Shown here: in pieces, positions 27,208 to 38,976 of the stretch | Layout of the letters: the number at the start of each line of letters is the position of its first letter | Numbering within the stretch: position 1 is the first letter of the stretch | From: Pseudomonadota bacterium | Lineage (GTDB): Bacteria; Pseudomonadota; Gammaproteobacteria; Burkholderiales; Burkholderiaceae_C | Direction: 5' to 3' | Assembly (NCBI GenBank): GCA_021799355.1 | Contig: JAJZAQ010000020.1 | Span: forward strand, 1-45,809 | Length of the DNA: 45,809 bases | Notes under the pieces: model-generated | Told to the model about the DNA's origin: nothing | The model's input: the letters and a program-made list of their open reading frames with translations, nothing else | Databases searched by the model: none | Translations under genes and position numbers: made by a program

Positions 27208-29842
27208 GTTTGTCCAGCATGTCCTGCGCGCGCTTTTTCAGCTGCGGATCGCCCTCGGCGATCACTTCGCCGAGCAGATTGCGCGCCGACTCGGTGTCGC
27301 CGATGGCCATGCTCTCTGCCGCCAGTTCCAGCCGCAGATCGAGCGCGGGCTGCGATTCGTCGAACTGCGGCTCCAGCTTGGGCAGCTCATCCGGCGCGGC
27401 TGCCGCAGCATCCGGCGCCGGCGCGGCGGGCTTGGCCGGCGCCTCGGGTTCTCCCAGCGTAATGCCGCTGAGGTCGAACTCCATGGTGTGTTCGTCGGGC
27501 GCCGCGGCAGGCTGGGCAGGCTCGGCTGCCGCCAGGGTCGATGCCGGCGCGGCAAAATCCGACGGCACGTGGAAATCCAGACCGCCGGAGAGCAAAAAGT
27601 CCTCCTCCGCCGGCTTGCCCGCGGCAGGCGGGGTTGGGCTAGAGGCCGCCGGCGCCTGGGTTTGCGGCACTTCGACAGCAGCGGGCGCCTGCGCGACCGC
27701 AGCAGGCGGCTGCGGTGAAACGGGCGCCTGCGGCGCAGCAGACGTCGACGCCGCCGGCTCGCCCACCGGCAGGCTGAGGTCGAGGTCCAGATGCTCGGGC
27801 AGAGACTGCTTGGCCGCCGCCGCGGTGTCCAGCGCCGAGAGCATCTCGGTGCTGGGCAGGGTTTGCGGCGTCAGCGCTGCCAGCGCCGTGGGCGTCGCCG
27901 CAGGGAACTCGGTCTGCGGCATGGTCGGCGTGCTGCCCAGCGTGCTCGGCGGCACCGTGTTGTGATACAGCGGGTTGACGGGATCGAGGCTGCGGCCGAG
28001 ATCCTGCGCGCGCTTCCAGTCTTCGCCCACGCCCTGTGTCAGCGCGAACAGCTCGGCGGCGCCGACCTCGAACGAGCGCGAATCCTTGCGTTTGGCGTAG
28101 ATTTCGAGCAGTTTGAGCCGCGCGGCCAGGCGGTCGGGATTGGCCTTGACCGCTTCTTTCAGGATTTCCTCGGCCTGCAAATCCCGGCCATAGGCCAGAT
28201 ACACATCGGCCTCGGCCACCGGATCGACATCATTGGTGTCGAGCTGGCTCGACGAAAACGCCGAGCTCATCGTGCCGTTGCGCGTGTCCACGCGCTCGCC
28301 GCCAGTGCCACCAAAAAAACTGTCGGCCACGCTCATGCGGCTGTCGAACACCGACACGTCGCGCTGCGACTTGGCGGCTTTTTTCCGCTGCGCCAGCCAG
28401 GCGAGGATGAGCAGCAGAATCACCAGACCGCCACCGGCGGGCAACAACAGCGGGTTGGACAGCAGGCTGCTGAAAAAGCTTTCCTGCTCTGCCGGTGCCG
28501 GCTGCACCGGCTTGGGTTTGGGCGCCGCGGGCTTGGCCGCAGGCGTGGCCGCCGAAGCACCATGCGGCGCAGACGCCGGTTTCGCCGCGGATGCCGCAGC
28601 CGACGCGGCCGCCACCGCAGGCGCAGACGCCGCCTTGGCGGCCGAAGCCGGCAGCGGACTGGCCACTGGCAACGTGGCCGCGCCGGATGTGCTCGCCGCA
28701 GCCGCCGGCGCCGCTGCCTGCGGCTTGGCCGCAGCCACGGTTTGCGCCTGCTTGGACAGCGCGGCGAGTTCATCGACGTTTTTCTGCAGTTGCTTGATCT
28801 TCTGTTTGTCGAGCTCGATCTGCTTTTGCTCGGCGATCTGCTGCGCCGTCTGCTCGCCTTTTTTCGCCGCGACCTCGGCCTTGCTCAGCTTGAGTTTGTT
28901 CTCTGCCTGCGCCCCGGTGGCGGCAGGTTCCTGCACCTGCGCCTGTACCTTGCCGCTGGCCTCACGCTGCGACGTCGCGGCCTGCGGCGTGGACTGCTCG
29001 CTCATCTGCGCCAGACGCCGGCGATAGGCGTTGAAGCTCTCGCTTTGCGTGACGACGAAGCGGCGGGCTTCGGTCTGTGGAATCGCCTGCGCCTGCTCGG
29101 CGCTGGGCAGGTGCAGCACGGCACCGGCCCTGAGCAGGTTGATGTTGCCGTCGATGAACGCCGACTGGTTGGCGCGGTAGATGGCCGTGAGCATCTGGTC
29201 GAGCGACACGGCCCCGACGCCAGTGGCGGCGGCGATCTTGCTCAACGTGTCACCGCGCTTGACTACATAAGACGTGCCCTGCGCCGCGTTCGCGGCTGCG
29301 GGCTTGCGCGGCACGGCGCCGTGCGCAGGGGTTTGCAGCGCCGGCGCAGGGGGCATGGCCGGTGCGGCGGCCTCCGCGGGAGCGCTGGCCTGCGGCGCTG
29401 CGGTCTGCACCGGCACCTGCGCCGCGCTGGGTGCGCCGTGGAAGCCCGGTGGATCGAGCAGCAGGGTGTAGTCGCGGCTGAGCTGGCCGCTGGACCATTG
29501 GGCACGGATGAGCAGATCGAGGAATGGCTCGTTGATCGGGCTGGTGGAGGTCACGCGCAGGTAAGCACGGCCGTCGGGGCTGCGTTCGAGTTTGACCTGC
29601 ACGCCGGACAATGCGCTGCTGTAGTGCAGTTTGGCCGCCTGGAATGCATCCGGCGGCGCCACGCCGACCTTGAGAGAGGACGCTTCATCCGCGCTGAGCT
29701 GCGTGATGTCGATTTCGGCGCGCAACGGTTGACCCAGCGCGGATTGCACCTTGATGCTGCCCAGGCCGAAAGCGCAAGCCTGCCCTGCGGTTGCGCCCAG
29801 CGCGATGGCCAGAGCCAGTCGTCGAGTGTTCAGTCGCAGCAT
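27197..29842 (-). CDS. fimV: FimV-like pilus and polarity protein
   Basis: FimV proteins organise cell-pole and type IV pilus functions in Pseudomonas and relatives. The 881 residues contain a signal peptide (about 1-24, ending GQACA), the conserved N-terminal FimV domain ([20 protein letters not shown]), a LysM peptidoglycan-binding motif (about 190-245, [13 protein letters not shown]), a Lys/Gln/Glu-rich coiled-coil segment, one transmembrane helix (about 465-487) followed by basic RKKAAKS, a TPR-like cytoplasmic part ([17 protein letters not shown]), Ala/Pro-rich linkers and the FimV C-terminal motif [22 protein letters not shown] 29842 has a GGGGGG ribosome binding site and starts the signal peptide. 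A promoter is predicted at 29922-29950. Confidence 0.93.
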   Translation of the reverse strand: MLRLNTRRLALAIALGATAGQACAFGLGSIKVQSALGQPLRAEIDITQLSADEASSLKVGVAPPDAFQAAKLHYSSALSGVQVKLERSPDGRAYLRVTSTSPINEPFLDLLIRAQWSSGQLSRDYTLLLDPPGFHGAPSAAQVPVQTAAPQASAPAEAAAPAMPPAPALQTPAHGAVPRKPAAANAAQGTSYVVKRGDTLSKIAAATGVGAVSLDQMLTAIYRANQSAFIDGNINLLRAGAVLHLPSAEQAQAIPQTEARRFVVTQSESFNAYRRRLAQMSEQSTPQAATSQREASGKVQAQVQEPAATGAQAENKLKLSKAEVAAKKGEQTAQQIAEQKQIELDKQKIKQLQKNVDELAALSKQAQTVAAAKPQAAAPAAAASTSGAATLPVASPLPASAAKAASAPAVAAASAAASAAKPASAPHGASAATPAAKPAAPKPKPVQPAPAEQESFFSSLLSNPLLLPAGGGLVILLLILAWLAQRKKAAKSQRDVSVFDSRMSVADSFFGGTGGERVDTRNGTMSSAFSSSQLDTNDVDPVAEADVYLAYGRDLQAEEILKEAVKANPDRLAARLKLLEIYAKRKDSRSFEVGAAELFALTQGVGEDWKRAQDLGRSLDPVNPLYHNTVPPSTLGSTPTMPQTEFPAATPTALAALTPQTLPSTEMLSALDTAAAAKQSLPEHLDLDLSLPVGEPAASTSAAPQAPVSPQPPAAVAQAPAAVEVPQTQAPAASSPTPPAAGKPAEEDFLLSGGLDFHVPSDFAAPASTLAAAEPAQPAAAPDEHTMEFDLSGITLGEPEAPAKPAAPAPDAAAAAPDELPKLEPQFDESQPALDLRLELAAESMAIGDTESARNLLGEVIAEGDPQLKKRAQDMLDKLGR

Positions 29843-29921
29843 GTCGGCTGCCCCCCAATGAATGGTGAATTCGAATATGCGCATTTCTCTGCGGATGGCA
29901 CGCCGAGATGCGTCAAATTTC

Positions 29922-29950
29922 ACCATATCATCAACGAATTAGGCTGACAA
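29922..29950 (-). promoter_or_regulatory. Predicted sigma70-type promoter of the fimV run
   Basis: On the minus strand TTGTCA (29945-29950) and TATGGT (29922-29927) are separated by 17 bases. The expected start near 29915 gives a leader of about 73 bases to ATG 29842. It would drive fimV and, with no strong terminator before the cvpA-purF hairpin, possibly truA and the trp/acc/fol genes as well. Confidence 0.55.
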
Positions 29951-29959
29951 GTTAAGACG

Positions 29960-29976
29960 CGGGCGGGCGCCGCCCG
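29960..29976 (-). terminator. Short GC stem-loop downstream of asd
   Basis: CGGGCGG and CCGCCCG pair as a 7-bp stem with a 3-base loop about 75 bases after the asd stop and just upstream of the fimV -35. Only a few T residues follow on the minus strand (CGTCTTAACTT). It may be a weak terminator that separates asd from fimV transcription. Confidence 0.3.
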
Positions 29977-30050
29977 GATGCCGTGAACTGTGGCATTCCG
30001 GCGATTTTCCCTGCCGCACACCAACGCCGGGCCGGACGGCCCGCGCGCCT

Positions 30051-31190
30051 TCAGCGTGTTTCGAGCAGAATGCGCAGCATACGGCGCAGCGGCTCGGCTG
30101 CCCCCCAAAGCAGCTGATCGCCCACGGTGAACGCCCCCAGATAGTCCGGGCCCATCGCCAGTTTGCGCAGCCGCCCCACAGGAATCTGCAGCGTGCCGGT
30201 CACGGCCACCGGGGTGAGTTGCTGCATCGTCGCCTCGCGCGTGTTGGGCACCACTTTCACCCAGGCGTTGTCGGCGGCGATCATGGCTTCGATTTCGTCG
30301 AGCGGCACGTCTTTTTTCAGCTTGAAGGTCAGCGCCTGGCTGTGGCAGCGCATGGCGCCGATGCGCACGCAAAAACCGTCGACCGGCACCGCCGGCGTGC
30401 CGAACCCGGCGCCCTGGCCAAGGATTTTGTTAGTTTCCGCCCCCGCTTTCCATTCCTCGCGCGATACGCCGTTGCCCAGATCTTTGTCGATCCACGGAAT
30501 CAGGTTGCCTGCCAGCGGAACGCCGAAGTGCTGCGTCTGCACCGCGTCGAGCGCCTTTTGCTGCGCCAGCACGTCGCGGTCGATGTCCAGAATGGCCGAG
30601 GCCGGGTCGTCGAGCAAGGGTTTGACGGCGCCGTTGAGCAGGCCGAACTGGGTGAGCAGCTCGCGCATGTGCTGCGCGCCGCCGCCAGAGGCCGCCTGGT
30701 AGGTCATGCTGGTCATCCACTCGACCAGCCCGGCCTTGTATAGCGCACCGACTCCCATGAGCATGCAGCTCACCGTGCAGTTGCCGCCGATCCAGTTTTT
30801 TCCGCCTTTGGCCAGCGCGGCGTCGATCACCGGGCGGTTCACCGGGTCGAGAATGATGATGCAGTCGTCGCGCATGCGCAACGTCGAGGCCGCATCGATC
30901 CAGTGCCCGTTCCACCCTGACGCGCGCAGCTTGTCGAACACCGCGGTGGTGTAGTCGCCGCCCTGCGCAGTGACGATGATGTCGCAGCGGCGCAGTTGCT
31001 CCAGGTCGTAGGCGTCGCGCAGCGTGGTTTCGTTTTGCGCCAGCGGTGGCGCCTTGCCGCCGGCGTTGCTGGTACTGAAAAACACCGGCTCGAACAGCGC
31101 GAAGTCGTTTTCTTCGCGCATGCGCTGCATCAGCACCGAACCGACCATGCCGCGCCAGCCCACCAGGCCCACGACCGCCTTATTGCTCAT
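30051..31190 (-). CDS. asd: Aspartate-semialdehyde dehydrogenase
   Basis: Asd reduces aspartyl phosphate to the semialdehyde, the branch point to lysine/diaminopimelate, threonine and methionine. The 379 residues match the gammaproteobacterial-type enzyme: [17 protein letters not shown] (NADP loop), [12 protein letters not shown], the catalytic C138 in [12 protein letters not shown], and the substrate-binding region around [13 protein letters not shown] 31190 follows an AAAGGG ribosome binding site; the frame could open 9 bases earlier at a GTG. Metabolically it pairs with dapF to the right and metZ to the left. Confidence 0.96.
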   Translation of the reverse strand: MSNKAVVGLVGWRGMVGSVLMQRMREENDFALFEPVFFSTSNAGGKAPPLAQNETTLRDAYDLEQLRRCDIIVTAQGGDYTTAVFDKLRASGWNGHWIDAASTLRMRDDCIIILDPVNRPVIDAALAKGGKNWIGGNCTVSCMLMGVGALYKAGLVEWMTSMTYQAASGGGAQHMRELLTQFGLLNGAVKPLLDDPASAILDIDRDVLAQQKALDAVQTQHFGVPLAGNLIPWIDKDLGNGVSREEWKAGAETNKILGQGAGFGTPAVPVDGFCVRIGAMRCHSQALTFKLKKDVPLDEIEAMIAADNAWVKVVPNTREATMQQLTPVAVTGTLQIPVGRLRKLAMGPDYLGAFTVGDQLLWGAAEPLRRMLRILLETR

Positions 31191-31497
31191 TTCACACACC
31201 CTTTCAAGTCAAACAGCAGATCCACGCCTGACTTTGCCCGGCTCGTCAGGCCGGAGGGCGCACGACGAACCGGAGCTGGCGTCAGCCCTTGATGGTCGTG
31301 GTTTTGATGTTGCCGGCTCTGCCGCACGCAAGTACACCGGCTGCGACAGCGGGTGCGGGACTCAGGGCGAATCGGCGTGCGGCGGACATGCGCGAAGTTT
31401 ACCGAACGCCGCAGTGCAGCGCCACACGGCGTGTGGCCGACCCCGGGCAGCGAGGACGGCGAGGGTCGGATCGCTGCGGCTGGATGGCAACCAGCCA
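31191..31497 (-). other. 307-base gap between argG and asd
   Basis: No well-supported gene, promoter or strong terminator is visible. A 6-bp stem (GGCTGG 31478-31483 with CCAGCC 31491-31496) lies directly after the argG stop without a T-tract. The whole interval is open in one minus-strand frame, but that reads Arg/Pro/Ser-rich sequence typical of a shadow. A 35-codon frame with a lipobox-like end is listed separately as a weak candidate. Confidence 0.5.
31282..31389 (-). CDS. Weak candidate: 35-residue lipoprotein-like peptide
   Basis: ATG 31389 opens a 35-codon frame ending at TGA 31282-31284. The product has a basic start (MSAARRF), a modest Ala/Val/Leu stretch and VLAC at residues 19-22, which fits a lipobox, then a short polar tail. 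Small lipoproteins of the entericidin kind occur near leu-asd genes in some Burkholderiales, which is why I looked. Against it: two prolines lie in the hydrophobic part, there is no good ribosome binding site, and only about two thirds of third positions are G or C (11 of 34 are A/T), which is lower than I would expect in DNA this GC-rich. It may be chance. Confidence 0.22.
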   Translation of the reverse strand: MSAARRFALSPAPAVAAGVLACGRAGNIKTTTIKG

Positions 31498-33173
<1,676 letters not shown>

Positions 33174-33220
33174 GAGAAGCGAGCGGGATGCGCTGGAAGC
33201 AAAGAATGGCGGTATTCTAG

Positions 33221-34198
<978 letters not shown>

Positions 34199-34240
34199 CC
34201 GCTGGCAGAGCAAGCCGGCGGGGCGATCATTTCGCGCCGT

Positions 34241-35434
34241 TCAAACCGCAGCCACCGCCTGCAGCGCTCCCAGCCCGGCGTCTTCGCGCAGCACCGCCGC
34301 CTTGTCGGTCGCCTCCCAGGAAAACTCCGGCTCGTCGCGGCCGAAGTGGCCATACGACGCGGTTTTTTCGTAGATCGGCCGGCGCAGGTCGAGCATCTGG
34401 ATGATGCCTTTGGGGCGCAGATCGAAATGCCGGCGCACCAGTTGTTCCAGCCTGGCGTCGTCGAGCACCCCGGTGCCCTGGGTCGTGACCATGATGCTGG
34501 TAGGCTGCGCCACGCCGATGGCGTAGGAAATCTGCACCAGGCATTTTTTCGCCAGCCCGGCGGCGACGATGTTCTTCGCCACATAGCGCGCGGCGTAGGC
34601 CGCCGAGCGGTCGACCTTGGTCGGGTCCTTGCCGGAGAACGCGCCGCCGCCGTGCGGCGCGGCACCACCGTAGGTGTCGACGATGATTTTGCGCCCGGTC
34701 AGCCCACAGTCGCCCTGCGGGCCGCCGATGACGAAGCGTCCGGTCGGGTTGATGAGATATTTGACCTCGCCGCGCATGAATTCCGGCGGCAGCACGGGTT
34801 TGATGATGTGTTCGATCACCGCCTCGCGCAAATCGGCCAGCTCGACCTCGGGCGCGTGCTGGGTGGACAGCACCACGGTGTCGATCGCCGCCGGGCGGCC
34901 GTTTTCGTAACGGAAAGTGATCTGGCTCTTGGCGTCCGGGCGCAGCCAGGGCAGCCGGCCGTCGCGCCGCAGCTGGCTCTGCCGTTCGACCAGGCGATGC
35001 GCGTAGTAGATCGGCGCGGGCATCAGCTCGGGGGTTTCGTCGCAGGCGTAGCCGAACATCAGCCCCTGGTCGCCGGCGCCCTGGTCGAGGTTGTCGTCGT
35101 GCGCCCGGTCCACGCCCTGCGCGATGTCCGGGCTCTGCTTGTCGTAGGCGACGAGCACCGCACAGCTTTTGTGGTCGATGCCGAAATCGGCGTCGTCGTA
35201 GCCGATGCGCTTCAAGGTGTTGCGCGCCACCTGGATGTAATCGACCACGGCGTTGGTGGTGATTTCACCGGCGAGAACGATCAATCCGGTGTTGGCCAGG
35301 GTTTCGGCGGCCACGCGCGCCATCGGATCCTGCGCGTAGATGGCGTCGAGGATGGCGTCGGAAATCTGGTCGGCGACCTTGTCGGGGTGGCCTTCGGAGA
35401 CGGATTCGGACGTGAACAGAAAGTGGTTTGCCAT
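34241..35434 (-). CDS. metK: S-adenosylmethionine synthetase
   Basis: MetK makes SAM from methionine and ATP. The 397 residues include [24 protein letters not shown] (ATP/methionine site), [14 protein letters not shown], the [24 protein letters not shown]-loop-like region and [13 protein letters not shown] 35434 has an AAAGG ribosome binding site; the frame is open 33 bases earlier but those residues are not conserved. A promoter is predicted at 35577-35605, giving an unusually long leader of about 135 bases that begins with a strong hairpin. Confidence 0.97.
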   Translation of the reverse strand: MANHFLFTSESVSEGHPDKVADQISDAILDAIYAQDPMARVAAETLANTGLIVLAGEITTNAVVDYIQVARNTLKRIGYDDADFGIDHKSCAVLVAYDKQSPDIAQGVDRAHDDNLDQGAGDQGLMFGYACDETPELMPAPIYYAHRLVERQSQLRRDGRLPWLRPDAKSQITFRYENGRPAAIDTVVLSTQHAPEVELADLREAVIEHIIKPVLPPEFMRGEVKYLINPTGRFVIGGPQGDCGLTGRKIIVDTYGGAAPHGGGAFSGKDPTKVDRSAAYAARYVAKNIVAAGLAKKCLVQISYAIGVAQPTSIMVTTQGTGVLDDARLEQLVRRHFDLRPKGIIQMLDLRRPIYEKTASYGHFGRDEPEFSWEATDKAAVLREDAGLGALQAVAAV

Positions 35435-35528
35435 GACGGACCTTTCAGGTGTTGGGTTGGACGCCACCGTTTGGGTCTCGCACGGCGACGCTTTAGCGGA
35501 TGTTCGCCGGCAGGCTCGCGCCCGCCGC

Positions 35529-35570
35529 CACTGCCGCCCCGCAAGTTGTCACATTAACTCGGCGGCAGTG
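35529..35570 (-). promoter_or_regulatory. 5' hairpin of the metK leader RNA
   Basis: On the minus strand CACTGCCGCC (35561-35570) pairs perfectly with GGCGGCAGTG (35529-35538) across a 22-base loop that itself can pair AGTT with AACT. The outer stem begins at the predicted transcript start, so the metK mRNA would start as a hairpin. It does not match the SAM or SAH riboswitch consensus sequences I know. It also lies in the divergent gap before the acyltransferase gene, so a DNA-level role is possible. Confidence 0.5.
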
Positions 35571-35576
35571 CGCTGC

Positions 35577-35605
35577 ATTCTATGCCCGCCACGCCGCGGC
35601 GCCAA
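35577..35605 (-). promoter_or_regulatory. Predicted sigma70-type promoter of metK
   Basis: On the minus strand TTGGCG (35600-35605) and TAGAAT (35577-35582) are separated by 17 bases. Matches are 4/6 and 5/6. The expected transcript start is near 35570, about 135 bases before ATG 35434. Confidence 0.5.
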
Positions 35606-35641
35606 TCCGTAAGATGACACCCTTTTGCTGCCAAGGACTCC

Positions 35642-36508
35642 ATGCTGCGTCTGTTCCGCCTGCTGTCGCACCTGCCGCTGGGCCTGCTCCAGGGCATGGG
35701 AGCGGCGCTCGGTCTGCTGGTGTACGCCGCCTCGGCGACGTACCGCCGGCGGCTGCGCGCCCATCTGCGCCAGGCCGGTTACGACCCGCGGCGGCTGGCG
35801 TGGCGCGCCGCGGCGCATGCCGGACGGATGGTCGGCGAGCTGCCGGCGGTGTGGTTCGCCCGCGGCAGCGCGGCGCCGGTGCACCGGGTACGGGTGAGCG
35901 GCAAAGAACACGTCGATGCGCTGCGCGCGCAGGGCCGCGGCGTGCTCTACCTCACGCCGCATCTGGGCTGCTTTGACGTGTCGGCGCAAATCGCCGCGCA
36001 GTGGGGCCCGATCACGGTGCTGTACCGCCCACCGCGCAAAGCGGCGTTGCAGCCCCTGGCGCTGGCATCGCGCCAGCGCCACAACCTGGCCACCGCACCG
36101 GCGAACCTCGCCGGGGTACGGCAGTTGCTGCGCGCGCTACGTGCCGGGCAGGCCGTGGGCCTGCTGCCCGATCAGGCGCCGGCCGCGGGCGACGGCGTGT
36201 GGGCGGATTTTTTCGGCCGCCCGGCCTATACCATGACACTGCCGGCGCGTCTGGTGCAGCTGGGCAACGCCGGCATCATCCTCGCCAGCGCACTGCGCCT
36301 GCCTGCCGGCCGGGGCTACACCCTCACGCTCGAACCGCTGACCGAGGCGCTCGACGCCGATCCGCAGCGCGCCGCCACACAAATCAACCAGGCCATGGAA
36401 CGGCTCATCTGCCGCTGTCCCGAGCAATACCTGTGGGGCTACAACCGCTACAAACGCCCGGCAGGTGCGCCGCCCGCCCCCACCACGGCGCAGGAGGCGG
36501 CACGATGA
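35642..36508 (+). CDS. lpxL: Lipid A biosynthesis acyltransferase (LpxL/HtrB-like), first copy
   Basis: Members of this inner-membrane family add secondary acyl chains to Kdo2-lipid A. The 288 residues have an N-terminal membrane anchor (about 8-30), the catalytic H-x4-D motif in YLTPHLGCFDV, the RPPRK segment and LLPDQAP. The C-terminal YLWGYNRYKRP is typical. Divergent from metK, 207 bases away, and overlapping the next acyltransferase by four bases. Which acyl chain it adds cannot be read from sequence; the symbol denotes the family. Confidence 0.88.
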   Translation: MLRLFRLLSHLPLGLLQGMGAALGLLVYAASATYRRRLRAHLRQAGYDPRRLAWRAAAHAGRMVGELPAVWFARGSAAPVHRVRVSGKEHVDALRAQGRGVLYLTPHLGCFDVSAQIAAQWGPITVLYRPPRKAALQPLALASRQRHNLATAPANLAGVRQLLRALRAGQAVGLLPDQAPAAGDGVWADFFGRPAYTMTLPARLVQLGNAGIILASALRLPAGRGYTLTLEPLTEALDADPQRAATQINQAMERLICRCPEQYLWGYNRYKRPAGAPPAPTTAQEAAR

Positions 36509-37410
36509 AAGCGCTGCTCGCCCGTCTGAGCATCGCGCTCATCTGGCTGCTGCACCTGCTGCCCTATCCCCTGCTGGCCGCGCTGGGGGTGGCCGTGGGC
36601 TGGGTGCTGTGGCCGCTGGCCGCTTCGCGCCGCCGCATCACCCTGCGCAACCTGGAGCTGTGCTTTCCTGAATGGAGTCCGGCGCAACGCCGCCGGGTGG
36701 CGCGGCAGCACTTCACCTATGTCGCCCGTGCTTTTCTGGAGCGCGGCGTGCTGTGGTACGCCAGCCCGCGGCGGCTACGCCGGCTGCTGCATCTGGACGG
36801 CCCGGTGGCCGAGGCGCTGGACGGCAGCCGCAACACCCTGCTGCTGGGCTTTCACTTCGAGGGGCTGGATGCCGGCTGGACGGCGCTGAGCCTGGTGGCG
36901 CCGCGGCCGGTGTCAGGGATGTACACGCCGCAAAAAAATCCGGTGCTCGACGCCTGGGTGGTGGCACGGCGCAGCCGCTTTCACACCGCGGCCATCGTGT
37001 CGCGGCACGATGGCGCCGCCGGCATGCTGCGGCAACTGCGCGCCGGTGTGCCGTTCTACACCCTGCCGGACATGGATTTCGGCCGCCGCAGCGCGCGCTT
37101 CATCGATTTTTTCGGCATTCCCGCTGCCACGCTGGACGTAGCGCCGCGTCTGGCGGCTTCGGCCGACGCGCGCGTCTACCCGGTGGTCACGCGCATCCTG
37201 CCTGCAGCGCGCGGCTACGCCATCCATGTGCACCCGGCGTGGAGCGATTTCCCCACCCTGGATGCCCGCGGCAAACCCGCGGACATCGACGCCGACCTGC
37301 GGCGCATGAACCGCTTCATCGAGGAGCAGGTCCGCACCATGCCCGCGCAATACCATTGGGTGCACAAGCGGTTCAAAACCCGGCCCGAGAATCAGCCTTC
37401 GATGTACTGA
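36505..37410 (+). CDS. Lipid A biosynthesis acyltransferase, second copy
   Basis: A second LpxL/LpxM-family enzyme of 301 residues. It begins with a membrane segment (about 8-36), then ITLRNLELCFPEWS, which is typical of the family, the catalytic H-x4-D in LLGFHFEGLD, and FYTLPDMDFGRRSARFIDFFG, ending MPAQYHWVHKRFKTRP. ATG 36505 overlaps the first acyltransferase stop (ATGA), indicating coupling. The pair probably supplies two different secondary chains; that division is inference. The frame is open far upstream of 36505, but that part is a shadow of the first gene. Confidence 0.88.
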   Translation: MKALLARLSIALIWLLHLLPYPLLAALGVAVGWVLWPLAASRRRITLRNLELCFPEWSPAQRRRVARQHFTYVARAFLERGVLWYASPRRLRRLLHLDGPVAEALDGSRNTLLLGFHFEGLDAGWTALSLVAPRPVSGMYTPQKNPVLDAWVVARRSRFHTAAIVSRHDGAAGMLRQLRAGVPFYTLPDMDFGRRSARFIDFFGIPAATLDVAPRLAASADARVYPVVTRILPAARGYAIHVHPAWSDFPTLDARGKPADIDADLRRMNRFIEEQVRTMPAQYHWVHKRFKTRPENQPSMY

Positions 37411-37413
37411 CCC

Positions 37414-38280
37414 ATGCGACTCGCGTTCACCAAAATGCACGGCGCCGGCAACGACTTCGTCGTGCTCGACGCTACCCGCGCGCCGCTGGCGCTGAGCGCG
37501 GCACAACTGCGCCTGCTCGCCGACCGGCATTTCGGCGTCGGTGCCGACCAGATCCTGCTGGTCGAGCCCGCCGACACCCCGGGGGTCGATTTCCGCTACC
37601 GCATTTTCAACGCCGACGGCGGCGAAGTCGAACAGTGCGGCAACGGTGCACGCTGCTTCGTCGCCTACGTGCACGGCAAGGGGCTGACGTCCAAACGCCG
37701 CATCCGGGTGCAGACGCTTTCCGGGGTGATCGAACCCGAACTACAGGCCGACGGCCGCGTCAGCGTCGACATGGGTGCGCCGTTGTTCGCCGTCGAGCGG
37801 GTGCCGTTCGATCCCGGCGGTCTGACCCCGCGCGACGTCAATGGCTTTGCGCAATGGCCGCTGGAGCTGGCCGACGACACCACGGTGTGGGTCAGCGTGC
37901 TGTCGATGGGTAATCCGCACGCGGTGCAACGGGTCGACGACGTGCAAACCGCCGCGGTGGACGTGCTCGGCCCGCAGATCGAGCATCACCCGCGCTTTCC
38001 CCGCCGCGTCAACGCCGGCTTCCTGCAAATCGTCGATCCGCAGCACGTGCGTCTGCGGGTGTGGGAGCGTGGCGCTGGCGAAACCCTGGCCTGCGGCACC
38101 GGCGCCTGCGCCGCGGTGGTCGCCGGGTTGCGCCACGGCTGGCTGCGCGGCGCCGTCGACGTGCACACCCGCGGCGGCGTGCTCACCGTCGCCTGGGGCG
38201 GCATGGGGGAGACGGTGCGCATGACCGGGCCGGCGGCATTCGTTTTTGACGGCACGATCGACCTGCCCGATCTGCCCTGA
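37414..38280 (+). CDS. dapF: Diaminopimelate epimerase
   Basis: DapF converts LL- to meso-diaminopimelate for lysine and peptidoglycan. The 288 residues contain the two active-site cysteines in [10 protein letters not shown] and [10 protein letters not shown], plus the N-terminal [13 protein letters not shown] and the R-V-N-A-G-F segment. It starts 3 bases after the acyltransferase stop and precedes the DUF484 gene by 13 bases, in the conserved dapF-DUF484-xerC order. Confidence 0.97.
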   Translation: MRLAFTKMHGAGNDFVVLDATRAPLALSAAQLRLLADRHFGVGADQILLVEPADTPGVDFRYRIFNADGGEVEQCGNGARCFVAYVHGKGLTSKRRIRVQTLSGVIEPELQADGRVSVDMGAPLFAVERVPFDPGGLTPRDVNGFAQWPLELADDTTVWVSVLSMGNPHAVQRVDDVQTAAVDVLGPQIEHHPRFPRRVNAGFLQIVDPQHVRLRVWERGAGETLACGTGACAAVVAGLRHGWLRGAVDVHTRGGVLTVAWGGMGETVRMTGPAAFVFDGTIDLPDLP

Positions 38281-38293
38281 TGGAGAAGCCCCA

Positions 38294-38965
38294 ATGGAAT
38301 GGAACGAACACGATCTGGCGGCCTATCTGGCTGCGCATCCCGAGTTTTTCGAACGTCACGCCGAGCTGCTGACCAGCATTCAACTGGCCAGTCCGCACGG
38401 CAACCGCGCGGTGTCGCTGCAGGAGCGGCAGATGGAGATGCTGCGTGACAAGATGCGTACCCTCGAACACCGGCTGGCCGCGATGATGCGCAACGCCGTG
38501 GACAACGAGGCGTTGGCCGGCAAACTGCTGCTGTGGGCGCGCGACGTCATGCTGGCGCAGCACGGCGACCCGGCGCAGCTGCCGCAGGCCTTGCAGCAAG
38601 CGCTCAAAACCGGCTTCGACCTGCCGATGACCGCACTCAAAATCTGGCCGGTGCGCGACGAGTTTTCCGCGCTGGATTTCGCCACCGCGGTCAGCGACGA
38701 CGCGCGCACCTTCGCCGCCAGCCTGGCCGCGCCGTTCGTCGGCCCCAACCCGGGGTTCGAAGCCACACGTTGGCTGCCCGATGCGCACATGGCGCAGTCG
38801 ATCGCCCTGGTGCCGCTGCAGAACCCGCATACCAGCATGTGCATGGGGCTGCTGGTGCTGGCCTCGCCCGACAGCCAGCGATTCACTGCCGACATGGGCA
38901 CCGACTTCCTCGTGCACATCGGCCAGCTCGCCAGCGCCGCGCTGCTCGGGCTGCTGGCGCGCTGA
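38294..38965 (+). CDS. DUF484 family protein (GAF-like)
   Basis: A protein of unknown function usually encoded between dapF and xerC in Proteobacteria. The 223 residues start EHDLAAYLAAHPEFFERH, the DUF484 signature, followed by a coiled-coil-like stretch (SLQERQMEMLRDKMRTLEHRL) and a C-terminal GAF-like part with SIALVPLQ and GLLVLASPDSQRF. ATG 38294 has GGAG upstream; the frame is open 48 bases earlier but inside the end of dapF. Confidence 0.88.
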   Translation: MEWNEHDLAAYLAAHPEFFERHAELLTSIQLASPHGNRAVSLQERQMEMLRDKMRTLEHRLAAMMRNAVDNEALAGKLLLWARDVMLAQHGDPAQLPQALQQALKTGFDLPMTALKIWPVRDEFSALDFATAVSDDARTFAASLAAPFVGPNPGFEATRWLPDAHMAQSIALVPLQNPHTSMCMGLLVLASPDSQRFTADMGTDFLVHIGQLASAALLGLLAR

Positions 38966-38976
38966 AACACCGTCGC

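Noticed and set aside
27791-29947. Plus-strand open frame of 718 codons opposite fimV
   Set aside because: It mirrors the Ala/Pro-rich codons of fimV as Arg/Gly/Leu repeats; no domain is present.
35435-35641. SAM or SAH riboswitch upstream of metK
   Set aside because: I compared the leader with the conserved bases of the SAM-I, SAM-II and SAH classes as I know them and found no match. Only the unexplained hairpin remains.
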